DNA of 64,000 nt from assembly GCA_017626055.1 (NCBI GenBank), contig JAGAJM010000004.1, forward strand, positions 248,001-312,000, in the 5' to 3' direction. Each line of letters opens with the position of its first letter. Position 1 is the first letter of the stretch. The position numbers and the translations under genes are program-made. Below the pieces are notes generated by a model. It had not been told where the DNA came from, did not search any database, and saw nothing but the letters and a program-made list of their open reading frames with translations. Shown here one piece after another: positions 33,901 through 40,660 of the stretch. This DNA is from a bacterium. GTDB taxonomy: Bacteria > Cyanobacteriota > Vampirovibrionia > Gastranaerophilales > Gastranaerophilaceae.

Positions 33901-34432
33901 TAAGGTATTTATCTCTTTTAATATCCAGAATATGTTGATTTTGTTCTTGATGTTGAGAACCATCTATTTCAATAACTAAATAAGCTTGAGGTAAATAAAA
34001 ATCAACTTGTTGATTTTTAAACTCTTTTTTATTTTCTTGTGTAATGTCAGATATTAAAACCTCTGGGAGAAGTAAATTCTTTACAAATTTACATTCTTCT
34101 CCAAGAATGTTATCAATAATTTTTTGATAAAAATATTGAGCAGGATTGTATAATGAATCACTTGAACCCTTAATTAATCTTTCCCAAATATTAATATCTT
34201 TTGAAATTAAAACTTTATGCTTTTTAAATTCTGAGGATGTTTGAATACTCCCAATCCGTTTTTGCAGATAGGTAGACATTAAGGTGGGTTTCCCTCTTTG
34301 TAATATATTTTTAACTACACAAATACTCTGATAGTATTTATTGTTAATATTAGCGTTACCATCTAAATTTTGAATTACAAAATTGTGGTTAGTATTTGAA
34401 TAGTTTGCACTATATTGCTTAAGTTTTTTCAA
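30962..34432 (-). CDS. DUF559-type nuclease fused to RecQ-like SF2 helicase
   Basis: An 1156-residue protein. Residues about 105-215 look like the DUF559/Vsr-like endonuclease fold: VDFYLPQAYLVIEIDGSQH with Asp144, Glu155 and Asp157, then DIKRDKYLNDHGIKTVRL. Residues about 420-760 are a RecQ-type helicase: FREGQLEII, Walker A PTGSGKS (441-447), DEAHCLSEWGHDFR (541 on), TATA, GMGVNKGN and YQEAGRAGRA. The last 380 residues are helical and lack the usual RecQ zinc-binding Cys set and HRDC. The gene starts with TTG (ribosome site GAGAGG about 10 nt upstream). It is more AT-rich than the flanking chromosome. Its partner gene is at 30481. A role in invader DNA cleavage is likely but unproven. Confidence 0.85.
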   Translation of the reverse strand: MKKLKQYSANYSNTNHNFVIQNLDGNANINNKYYQSICVVKNILQRGKPTLMSTYLQKRIGSIQTSSEFKKHKVLISKDINIWERLIKGSSDSLYNPAQYFYQKIIDNILGEECKFVKNLLLPEVLISDITQENKKEFKNQQVDFYLPQAYLVIEIDGSQHQEQNQHILDIKRDKYLNDHGIKTVRLTTDEIKSKSFETVKKELREYISKHKILTLYKDAFNEIYDLSNPIFESTIIMRYQIFILELLKYNKISFENKTWEFELFDNDENTERLLKLAISDLFIWFACLFKLQDIEFIKPKVKITKIRTLEQFSRERNVKIDFSLLKRYSDINQRYPNIYFIRTDYIDTYKQFKSCNSTTLDSYAIKQVDYYQVEIANLIKYNFNDKKTKSTKNKILKYLLWNLFLQTDETLDFKSLAFREGQLEIIKNVLSRKDTIGLLPTGSGKSICYQLAGILQPAPSFIISPIISLMDDQITELNNFYFSRTESINSNKNTIEKSEVLEDFSNKKCFFIFISPERFQDKKFRTKLKKLPKIAYAVVDEAHCLSEWGHDFRTSYLTLVNTIRTHCNADISLIALTATASLSVLKDLKLAFNITNDENVKTPINYAREELEFFVIDATNKTFKTLQEKLKSIIDSNENFATIVFTPYASEDSKFGCAKISNDLNIQFSDTDIKYYSGKISNHQKENVQNGFKNNEFKILIATKSFGMGVNKGNIKYTFHYGIPGSLESLYQEAGRAGRAKRLFIQNKAKCYILFSKETDKTQLEKVWDLNTSRIELLKLSESKNLLNQDVKRQLYFLQDNFTPIDKQLQEIKNIYYELSSSISKNINCRNLPKSEFLKTDIKYIEKILYRLYQLGIITDWTIDYNSENLETDFKDNIKIENIRLACQKQISKYDKDFSFENIETNDEYKQYKSIMHENISELDKYIKILLEWSFDKFVGYRRQSLKNVYEACDKYILEISDGVDEKLVSAKFKKNIESYFTVNEATHKLVYLSEHPFELGKAFELFYIYDSSNRITEKLKNDDGIIELKNILMRLLEEFPNNTALNLVSGLARYLLDEFKDSDGQTRFEKALNQISKIENESLKQAIIINILKIGKIQQSDKNRVLLAKCIFKYFDKNKYIITINKFLNDSYTNYLLMSYANKSINNIIENILK

Positions 34433-34530
34433 CAGAACATAACCTCTCTTACATATGGTTGTAATCGACTATGTTATAGAAAAACTTTAAATATTTTCCA
34501 TGTTTCTTAACAATATTTAACAAATATTAA

Positions 34531-34545
34531 AATAACAGGGAATTT
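34531..34545 (+). repeat. Left arm of a 15-bp inverted repeat around the DnaB-like gene
   Basis: AATAACAGGGAATTT here is perfectly complementary to 35559-35573. The two arms enclose about 1 kb holding only the ATPase gene and its structured flanks. Confidence 0.6.
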
Positions 34546-34566
34546 GTAACAGAGTCTTTTGCTCTT

Positions 34567-34587
34567 TGGACTTTAATATTATGAATT
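34567..34587 (+). repeat. Left copy of a 20-bp direct repeat around the DnaB-like gene
   Basis: TGGACTTTAATATTATGAAT and on to 34587 matches 35659-35678 with one mismatch and one gap. Both copies lie in non-coding DNA on the two sides of the ATPase gene. Confidence 0.5.
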
Positions 34588-34600
34588 GAAAACGAAGTGA

Positions 34601-34687
34601 ACCTACACAAAGCGAAAGTTTTGTTTTAATACATCGTTCTAAGTAAGCGATGTATTGTTGTGTGCTATGTCCAGAATTGACGTAGGT
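34601..34687 (+). ncRNA. Structured leader or RNA element upstream of the DnaB-like ATPase gene
   Basis: An outer stem ACCTAC (34601-34606) with GTAGGT (34682-34687) encloses two hairpins: ACAAA/TTTGT (34607-34624) and a perfect 9-bp AATACATCG/CGATGTATT (34628-34656) with an 11-nt loop. This is a three-way-junction-like fold drawn by eye. It lies 40 nt upstream of the ATG, so it could be a regulatory leader or a separate small RNA. I know no riboswitch with this layout. Confidence 0.4.
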
Positions 34688-34727
34688 GAATGTCATAATA
34701 AAGTTATGATTAACAAAAGGAGGTTTT

Positions 34728-35534
34728 ATGAGTAATGAAAAAGTGTTAGAAAATATTTTAAAAGACATTAAAGAACCTAAGGAGCAAATTCTTAAAACAG
34801 GTTTTGAAGAATTAGATTCTATTTTGACGGAAGTAGAAAATTCTTCAATTATAACAATTTCGGGACGACCATCCATGGGAAAAACAGCATTTGCACTTAC
34901 TTTATTAAAGAATTTTTGCAAGCAAAATAAAAAATGCTTGTATTTAAGCTCAAGAGAATCAGAAAAATTATTATTAAAGCGTATGCTAATACAAAATGCA
35001 GAAATACCTTTTTACAAAATTAATGGATCAAAATTTAGAAAGGAAGAAATAAAAAAATTAGAATTAGCTAAAAATGAAATTAGTAGTTGGGATTTTAAAA
35101 TAGAATATCTTTCAAGCCTTGAACTTACCGATATTGAAAATGTGCTAGCAGAATTAAAACTGAATTATGTTTTTATCGAAGATATACAATTATTTATGTA
35201 TGATAAAGATTGGATTTTAAAAGAATTAAAAAATTTAGCACATAGATATGACTTGATAATATTCATCACATCGTCACTATCTAGAAAATTAGAAAAAAGA
35301 ACTGATAAACGTCCGTTTTTGTACGATTTAAAACAAACTGCTACGATTGAAGACATATCAGATATTGTTATGATGATTTACAGGGAAGATTACTATAATT
35401 ATAAATTTGATTTAGAAAATAATGCGGAAATTATTATTGCTAAAAACAACTTTGGTGGAGTTTATACTTTTTATTTAAATTTTGATCCAAAATTTGCAAA
35501 ATTTTCTGAAGTGACAAAAAATTATGATTTTTAA
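34728..35534 (+). CDS. Stand-alone DnaB-like (RecA-fold) ATPase
   Basis: A 268-residue protein that aligns with the C-terminal helicase domain of replicative DnaB. TGFEELDSIL, Walker A GRPSMGKTAFAL (about residues 46-57), FIEDIQLF (Walker B region, usually IDYLQL), SSLSRKLEKRTDKRP and ATIEDISDIVMMIYRED, then EIIIAKNNFGG, follow the DnaB order. The N-terminal primase-interacting domain is missing and several motifs are altered, so it is unlikely to be the main replicative helicase. A strong AAAGGAGG ribosome site precedes the ATG. It is the only plus-strand gene in this island and is enclosed by inverted and direct repeats. It may come from a phage or plasmid, or serve defence. Confidence 0.82.
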   Translation: MSNEKVLENILKDIKEPKEQILKTGFEELDSILTEVENSSIITISGRPSMGKTAFALTLLKNFCKQNKKCLYLSSRESEKLLLKRMLIQNAEIPFYKINGSKFRKEEIKKLELAKNEISSWDFKIEYLSSLELTDIENVLAELKLNYVFIEDIQLFMYDKDWILKELKNLAHRYDLIIFITSSLSRKLEKRTDKRPFLYDLKQTATIEDISDIVMMIYREDYYNYKFDLENNAEIIIAKNNFGGVYTFYLNFDPKFAKFSEVTKNYDF

Positions 35535-35556
35535 ATTTTTAATATTCAAATTCTCT

Positions 35557-35589
35557 GAAAATTCCCTGTTATTAATTTAGGGAATTTTC
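35557..35589 (+). terminator. Terminator of the DnaB-like gene
   Basis: A perfect 11-bp stem GAAAATTCCCT/AGGGAATTTTC with an 11-nt loop, followed by TTTTG. Its left arm overlaps the right inverted-repeat arm at 35559-35573. Confidence 0.75.
35559..35573 (-). repeat. Right arm of the 15-bp inverted repeat
   Basis: AAATTCCCTGTTATT is the exact complement of 34531-34545, in inverted orientation on the other side of the ATPase gene. Confidence 0.6.
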
Positions 35590-35599
35590 TTTTGCGTTT

Positions 35600-35678
35600 A
35601 TTCAATAGGCGTTAGCTTAGATTCGCTATTTGAATTAAAGCCCGATAACTAATGTTTCTGGACTTTAATTTTATAATT
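35600..35678. other. Two further hairpins and right direct-repeat copy downstream of the ATPase gene
   Basis: ATTCAATAGGCG (35600-35611) pairs with CGCTATTTGAAT (35624-35635) with two bulges. AATTAAAG (35633-35640) pairs with CTTTAATT (35663-35670), with CC/GG continuing inward after one mismatch. The direct repeat copy TGGACTTTAATTTTATAATT occupies 35659-35678. No ORF is present. Confidence 0.4.
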
Positions 35679-35699
35679 TATTAACCTATGTGGATATAA

Positions 35700-36935
35700 C
35701 TATTTTAAGATTTCTGCAAGTTCATCTTTTATAGTTGTTAGATTTGATTTTAAATCTGTATGTTTTAGGTTAATTGTTTTGAAATTTATTTCATATTTTT
35801 CAGTAATTTCTTCATCTGTATTTAAGAAATAGTTATCAATATTTGGTCGAGTGTTATCCCATTGAGGGTATAATAGAATTGCTTTGTGTGCATTATGAAG
35901 TAAGCAATATGTTGAAACTTGGAATACATCAGCATTTGAAAAGTCGTTTGCATTTCGGAATTTTTTATATTTTGTGTCTAGAACAATTTTTTCATTACCC
36001 TTTTTCACCATTATATCAACGTAGGTGTTACGTTTTTTGTTATGGTCACCACGCAAAAGTTTTCGTCCTTTTTGAGATTTTACTTCGCATTTAAAATCGT
36101 CTTTGTATTTATTAATAAGCTCAAATACAAATTCTTCGAATAATTTGTTCATATCCCAGAGAAGTGTAATATTTTCAAATTTGTTTTTTGATAAATCAAC
36201 GCTTGTTTGTTCAATAAACATTTTTGCCAAATTTAATGGCTTTTTAAATAATTTCTGGTTGCGTGTTAGCTTTATTTTATTGGCTTTGAATTTATCAAAT
36301 CTGATAAATTTTATCTCAGAGTAATAATTCATTATGAACTTAAGAATTTTTTTGTTATAGCGGTCTTGAGAAATATTATATAGACAGGTTGAAACAAACA
36401 AGAATAATTGGTTCAGTTCGTTATTTTCTGAAAATTCATCAAATTCGCAATAAAATTTTGATTGGTTTGTACAATTATAACGAATGTTTTCTGAAAATTT
36501 GAGTTTACCTTTGAGAAAACTTAGGTTATCTTCTTCCCTAACATATTTTTTAGGTGTCAGACGTTTTAAGCAATCAAATAGTGAATTAGCAAATTCTCTA
36601 ATTAAGATTTCAATAAACGGATTTTTTGCTGAGGCAAGTTTAGCATCATTACTTGTTTTTATGTCTAATTTTTTTGTAAAAGAAAGCATAAAAATCAAGT
36701 TTTTTAGGATATTTTCATTGTTATTATCTTTATCACAAATTAGCTTTGGTAAAATTTGGATATGTGTTTTTTTGTATTTTATAACCCCAACCCAAGAGTT
36801 AGCTTTCACTCCTGTTGGTGTAACTTGTAGTGCGGAAGTCAGATTTTGACACTTGATGTAAGACTGTAATTTCGATAAATCACAGTCTTTTATATCGATT
36901 TCTTCGTATTCTTTCACATCAAAGGATTCTGTCAC
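35700..36935 (-). CDS. mcrC: McrC-type nuclease subunit of an McrBC restriction system
   Basis: A 411-residue McrC. The N-terminal half has the beta-rich ALQVTPTGVKANSWVGVIKYKKTHIQILPK segment (key residues G-W-V-G and L-P-K). The C-terminal PD-(D/E)xK nuclease is visible as LRGDHNKKRNTYVDIMVKKGNEKIVLDTKYKKF in outline: Asp of VDIM, then the DTKYK motif near residue 331. McrC supplies cleavage to the GTP-driven McrB ring. The GTG start shares its G with the mcrB stop (TAGTG), so the pair is tightly coupled. GC content is low and codon use AT-rich like the RecQ-like gene, consistent with an acquired cassette. Confidence 0.88.
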   Translation of the reverse strand: MTESFDVKEYEEIDIKDCDLSKLQSYIKCQNLTSALQVTPTGVKANSWVGVIKYKKTHIQILPKLICDKDNNNENILKNLIFMLSFTKKLDIKTSNDAKLASAKNPFIEILIREFANSLFDCLKRLTPKKYVREEDNLSFLKGKLKFSENIRYNCTNQSKFYCEFDEFSENNELNQLFLFVSTCLYNISQDRYNKKILKFIMNYYSEIKFIRFDKFKANKIKLTRNQKLFKKPLNLAKMFIEQTSVDLSKNKFENITLLWDMNKLFEEFVFELINKYKDDFKCEVKSQKGRKLLRGDHNKKRNTYVDIMVKKGNEKIVLDTKYKKFRNANDFSNADVFQVSTYCLLHNAHKAILLYPQWDNTRPNIDNYFLNTDEEITEKYEINFKTINLKHTDLKSNLTTIKDELAEILK

Positions 36936-38914
36936 TATTTTTCCTCTTGTTCATGTTTTTTTGTTTCAAAAGCATTTTTTAGAGCTTTTGAAAAATCAAT
37001 ATCTTTTTGAGGGGTGAAATCAAATGTTTCATCTTCATCACAAGTGTAATCAGTTGCAAATTTTACTTGTGACAGTTTCTTGATGAAAGATTCTCCATTA
37101 TCTTGAGCTTTACCTAATAGAGCTTGTAGTTTGTCCCAATCTCCATAAAAATATTCATTTAGAAGCGGTATAATGCAATCAAACCAAACCTGTTTGAAAT
37201 TGGTTTCAAGGTCTTTGTCAGCTTTTAAGTTCATAAAATAGCTGTGACCGATTTGGTGATCTCTATCTAAAAGAACAGATATTCTTTCGTTTAGTGTTTT
37301 GAAAATATCTTGGATATTTAAACCATGAACTTCTAATTCTTCATCAATTAGAGTTGAATCAGGCATCATCTCTTTGAATGTAAATCTACGGCGAAGAGCA
37401 ATATCAATAGATGCAATAGATCTGTCAGATGTGTTCATTGTGCCGATGATGTATAGGTTTTTGGGAACAGTGAATGGATCTTGGGAATAAGGTAATTTAA
37501 GTGATAAACTTTCACGTTTATCTTCTTCAATTAAAGTGATAAGTTCCCCAAAGATTTTTGAAATATTCCCTCTGTTAATTTCATCAATGATAAGAATGTA
37601 TTTGTTTGAGTTTTTAGTTGTCTGTATATTTAATTTGTAATGTTCGTTCAAGTAATCGAGAATTCCTTGAACATAACATTTTCTACCATTTTTAAATATT
37701 TCATTTTGCAAATAATCTTTGGTAATCACGCCAACGCTATTTCTATCAAAATTTTCGCCAGTGTATATTTTAAGATTATTCTTTTTGTTTGTTTTTATCC
37801 CAAATTCACTGCCATTAGGTGTTGTAAGTATTAGTAGTTTTTTTGAAGAGTTTAAATCTTTTATGAATTGATCATAAATTTGGTCAAAGTTCTTTTCAAT
37901 TTTGATAGTTGTTTGTGCGTTAGAACATATTTTTTTAAAAATTCCATCTTTCAATTCGTATGTTAATTTATCTTCACTATTCAAATCAGGTTTAATTCCT
38001 TCTACAAATTCTTCATAAGAATATGATTGGTGGAAAGTAACAAATTCAATTTGACCAAGTTGTTTTAATTCATTAAATCTTTCTTGTAGTTTTTCGTAAT
38101 TATCTTTGTGTTTATCATAAAAATCATTATCTGTAATTTTTAGTGCTTCAACAACTGTATTATAAGTTTTACCTGTTCCAGGTGGTCCGTATAGTATTTG
38201 GTTTAGTGGTTGGTCTGATTTTGTATTCATTTGTTCTGTCCCGTTTGGTATTTCTGTGTCTTGATTTACTAGCTTAGTGAGTATATATAGTATTTTTTCG
38301 ATTGCTTCATTTAGTGTTCGTTCTGAATTTATCCAATATTCTCCATTTAATTTCCAGCCATAAGAATCGGGTACTTTTTTGCAATTCTTTTTGAGTTTTT
38401 CATTTAGTTCTTCATATTGAATTAAAATTTTAAATTTTGCTGGTTTCTTTTGAACATAATGAACTTCAACTATATTATTGTTGTCAAATTTAAGAGCGGT
38501 ATATTGTTTGGGTTGCTCATTTACTGTTAAGCCTAAGGATATTGCATAATCTAATAAGTTTTGACGTAATGTATTAACAAAAATTTGTCCAGCTTCATTA
38601 TATGGTGTTGTAATAGTGATTTGTTGGGGATTAGGTATAAGCTCTAGTAATGCAGATGCTGCAGTCCAAGTATCCTCAGTATAAGATGTTTTTGGTCCGA
38701 TTTTTTTATCATTATTAAGAATTATATTGTTTGCAATTTCTAGAACATATTTTAATGGATATTGAACTTCTTTATATGTAATAAAGTGTGTGGAATAATC
38801 TCTGTGAGTGTTAGAGTTGTTTTTAATGTGTTCAATTGCTTGGATAATTATATTTTCGTTTATATTTTGACAAATATTTACTAAATCTTCTTTCAATATA
38901 TTTCCAAATGCCAT
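36935..38914 (-). CDS. mcrB: McrB-type AAA+ GTPase of an McrBC restriction system
   Basis: A 659-residue protein. The first 230 residues are a DNA-recognition region unlike E. coli McrB (no DUF3578 that I can see); a part around 160-215 with GWKLNGEYWINSERTLNEA resembles small DUF5655-like modules, low certainty. The AAA+ part has Walker A LYGPPGTGKT near residue 238, LIIDEINRGNISKIFGELITL (Walker B), and the McrB signature GTMNTSDRSIASIDIALRRRF. McrB binds modified or otherwise marked DNA and, with McrC, cleaves it. The ATG has an AAGGGG ribosome site. Target specificity cannot be inferred from the N-terminal domain. Confidence 0.9.
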   Translation of the reverse strand: MAFGNILKEDLVNICQNINENIIIQAIEHIKNNSNTHRDYSTHFITYKEVQYPLKYVLEIANNIILNNDKKIGPKTSYTEDTWTAASALLELIPNPQQITITTPYNEAGQIFVNTLRQNLLDYAISLGLTVNEQPKQYTALKFDNNNIVEVHYVQKKPAKFKILIQYEELNEKLKKNCKKVPDSYGWKLNGEYWINSERTLNEAIEKILYILTKLVNQDTEIPNGTEQMNTKSDQPLNQILYGPPGTGKTYNTVVEALKITDNDFYDKHKDNYEKLQERFNELKQLGQIEFVTFHQSYSYEEFVEGIKPDLNSEDKLTYELKDGIFKKICSNAQTTIKIEKNFDQIYDQFIKDLNSSKKLLILTTPNGSEFGIKTNKKNNLKIYTGENFDRNSVGVITKDYLQNEIFKNGRKCYVQGILDYLNEHYKLNIQTTKNSNKYILIIDEINRGNISKIFGELITLIEEDKRESLSLKLPYSQDPFTVPKNLYIIGTMNTSDRSIASIDIALRRRFTFKEMMPDSTLIDEELEVHGLNIQDIFKTLNERISVLLDRDHQIGHSYFMNLKADKDLETNFKQVWFDCIIPLLNEYFYGDWDKLQALLGKAQDNGESFIKKLSQVKFATDYTCDEDETFDFTPQKDIDFSKALKNAFETKKHEQEEK

Positions 38915-38987
38915 ACTTAACCCCTTTTCCTTTTAAATTAGCATAAAAATTTATTATTCAAAGTATTGTCAATAAAGTTTTCTTACC

Positions 38988-39098
38988 TTATAAAATTTGT
39001 CCAAATGGTTTCTTCTTTTCAAATTTAATCACAACGATTTCGGGTGGGCAGTTGAAACGAAGTGGCAAAATGCTTGTTCCAACTCCTGTTGATACTGT
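38988..39098 (-). pseudogene. C-terminal remnant of a calcineurin-like metallophosphoesterase (YkuE/YaeI type)
   Basis: A 36-codon stretch ending at TAA (38988-38990) reads TVSTGVGTSILPLRFNCPPE followed by IVVIKFEKK. This is the conserved tail of YkuE/YaeI-like phosphoesterases, where SRGIGTSxLPLRFxCPPEI is usual. None of the upstream metal-binding motifs (DxH, GNHD, GHTH) are present on either side. Directly upstream lies the end of a different frame, the 68-residue membrane ORF. The gene has lost its 5' portion, most likely when the adjacent island was inserted or rearranged. Confidence 0.7.
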
Positions 39099-39115
39099 TT
39101 TATTGTAGCACAAAT

Positions 39116-39322
39116 TTAGTTTGAGCATTCTGTTGCAATATAAAAAACAAGTAATGTAATTATAACGTGATAAACATTTTCAAAATAAGGTATTTTTAGA
39201 ACAAAAAATATTAGAGCTAAATTAAACAAAATCTTTATCAAAGCCAATCCAATTATGCTAAGTGGCAATGGGTTACGCATTGTTTGGGTTTCTTTTAAAT
39301 TATTTCTATAATTTGCGTACAT
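39116..39322 (-). CDS. Small two-segment membrane protein
   Basis: A 68-residue frame with two hydrophobic stretches (about residues 21-42 and 48-63) and a short charged N-terminus. The ATG is preceded by GAAAGGAT, a reasonable ribosome site. I recognise no family. It sits immediately upstream of the phosphoesterase remnant in another frame, so its C-terminal end may itself be a product of the rearrangement. It is divergent from the WYL regulator, sharing the region that contains the operator-like site at 39390. Confidence 0.5.
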   Translation of the reverse strand: MYANYRNNLKETQTMRNPLPLSIIGLALIKILFNLALIFFVLKIPYFENVYHVIITLLVFYIATECSN

Positions 39323-39389
39323 ATTAATATCCTTTCGGTATCAAGTGTATTTGCTTTCCTTTTATGTCTTTATAATATTTTGTTATTAC

Positions 39390-39426
39390 GTCAGATATGG
39401 ACATGGTGAAAAAAGTTTGTTATAAT
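39390..39426 (+). promoter_or_regulatory. WYL-gene promoter with overlapping operator-like site
   Basis: TGGACA (39398-39403), a 17-nt spacer and TATAAT (39421-39426). The -35 lies inside GTCAGATATGGACAT (39390-39404), which recurs inverted at 40416-40430 with 12 of 15 positions identical (GTCAGA-N3-GGACAT). Binding by the WYL protein to its own promoter is the natural reading. Confidence 0.55.
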
Positions 39427-39448
39427 TTACCCAAAAAGGAGTTGGAGT

Positions 39449-40411
39449 ATGGAAGATAAACCAAGATATTCACGAGTTTCGGATATTTTAGATTTGGCAA
39501 TTTTTATGTCATCTAAGATGCAAGGGGTTACAATAAACGAAATTGCTGAGCGTTATAACGTTTCACGTAGAACTGCTGAGCGTATGAGGGATAGTTTAAC
39601 TTGTATTTTCCCGCAAATCGATGAAATTGAAACTGATGATGTTCAAAAACATTGGGGTTTTAGTAATTATTCAATTAGTCAATTGATTTCGTTTACTCCA
39701 AAAGAGCTTGCGAATATTGAGCAACTTCAACGCAGAACAACTAACAGTGAAATGAAAGACGAATTAGGTAGAACTGTTGAGAAAATAAAATCTTTCAACC
39801 GCAAAAATATAAACTCTATTGAAAAAAATATTGAACTTATTATGCAAACTGAGGGGTATGCCGTTCGTCAAATGCCTCAATATAAAATTAGTTTAGAAAT
39901 GTTAGCGGTTGTTCGTGAGGCTGTTCAGTTTTCTAAGATGGTGACTGGGGTTTATCACGACAAAGAACGCTTGCTTGAACCTTTGGGTATGATTTATGGC
40001 GAAAAGATTTACCTTGTAGCAAGAGAAAAAGCTAAGGGTGAAGAGATTTATACGTATTTGTTGCACAAGTTTGAAAATCTAAAATTGACAGACAAAGTTT
40101 TTGATAAAGGTGATTTCAATTTACAAGAACACACAAATAAATCTTTTGGAGTTTTCCAAGGAGAAATTTTAGATGTGAAATTGTCATTTGCTCCAGAGTT
40201 AGCCCCAGAAGCAAGTCAGTACGATTTCCACCCAACTCAAAAGGGTAAATTGGAAGAAGATGGATCTTACACAGTAAAGTTCAAAGCTAGTGGAAGTAAA
40301 GAAATTATCTGGCATGTATTTAGGTGGGGAGCGGGGTGTAAAATCCTATCTCCAAAATCCTTACAAAAAGATTATAAAAAGTATCTACAAGATTGTTTGA
40401 ACAATATTTAA
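39449..40411 (+). CDS. WYL-domain transcriptional regulator
   Basis: A 320-residue protein. The N-terminal winged helix-turn-helix spans about residues 10-50 (GVTINEIAERYNVSRRTAERMRDSL in outline: NEIAE, NVSRRTAER). A WYL ligand-binding region follows at about 140-215 (VYHDKERLLEPLGMIYGEKIYLVAREK), then a WCX-type C-terminal extension ending with a Trp-rich IIWHVFRWGAGC. WYL regulators often control defence islands by sensing nucleic acids or metabolites. It sits at the island's edge, with a strong AAGGAGTTGGAG ribosome site and an operator-like site at its promoter. Confidence 0.88.
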   Translation: MEDKPRYSRVSDILDLAIFMSSKMQGVTINEIAERYNVSRRTAERMRDSLTCIFPQIDEIETDDVQKHWGFSNYSISQLISFTPKELANIEQLQRRTTNSEMKDELGRTVEKIKSFNRKNINSIEKNIELIMQTEGYAVRQMPQYKISLEMLAVVREAVQFSKMVTGVYHDKERLLEPLGMIYGEKIYLVAREKAKGEEIYTYLLHKFENLKLTDKVFDKGDFNLQEHTNKSFGVFQGEILDVKLSFAPELAPEASQYDFHPTQKGKLEEDGSYTVKFKASGSKEIIWHVFRWGAGCKILSPKSLQKDYKKYLQDCLNNI

Positions 40412-40415
40412 TCCT

Positions 40416-40430
40416 ATGTCCGTTTCTGAC
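40416..40430 (-). promoter_or_regulatory. Second operator-like site
   Basis: ATGTCCGTTTCTGAC is the inverted version of the site at 39390-39404 (12 of 15 matches). It overlaps a CTGACA -35 (40426-40431) with a TAAATA -10 18 nt downstream, leading to the small gene at 40474. Confidence 0.45.
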
Positions 40431-40473
40431 ACATATGTATTTTATTATGTAAATATAACGAAAGGAATAAATT

Positions 40474-40659
40474 ATGGGACTTTTTGATTTATTGTTTGGA
40501 AGTGATGACGAAGAAAAAAATAGACGTCATAAAAGACAAGAAATGTCAAATATGTATGAAATGGGTTGGGATGAACCTGAAGAATCAAAATACGATAATG
40601 AAGCTTTAGAGCGTGAAAAATTTGCTGATTACGAATACTCTGATGAAGAAGAGGAGTAA
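40474..40659 (+). CDS. Small acidic hypothetical protein
   Basis: A 61-residue protein starting MGLFDLLFGSDDEEK, with an amphipathic first 9 residues and a very acidic rest (DEPEE, YSDEEEE at the end). The ribosome site CGAAAGGAA is good. It shares an operator-like sequence with the upstream WYL gene, so it may be a regulon member. There is no conserved motif I know. It ends 1 nt before the stop of the convergent repeat-protein gene. Confidence 0.65.
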   Translation: MGLFDLLFGSDDEEKNRRHKRQEMSNMYEMGWDEPEESKYDNEALEREKFADYEYSDEEEE

Positions 40660-40660
40660 G

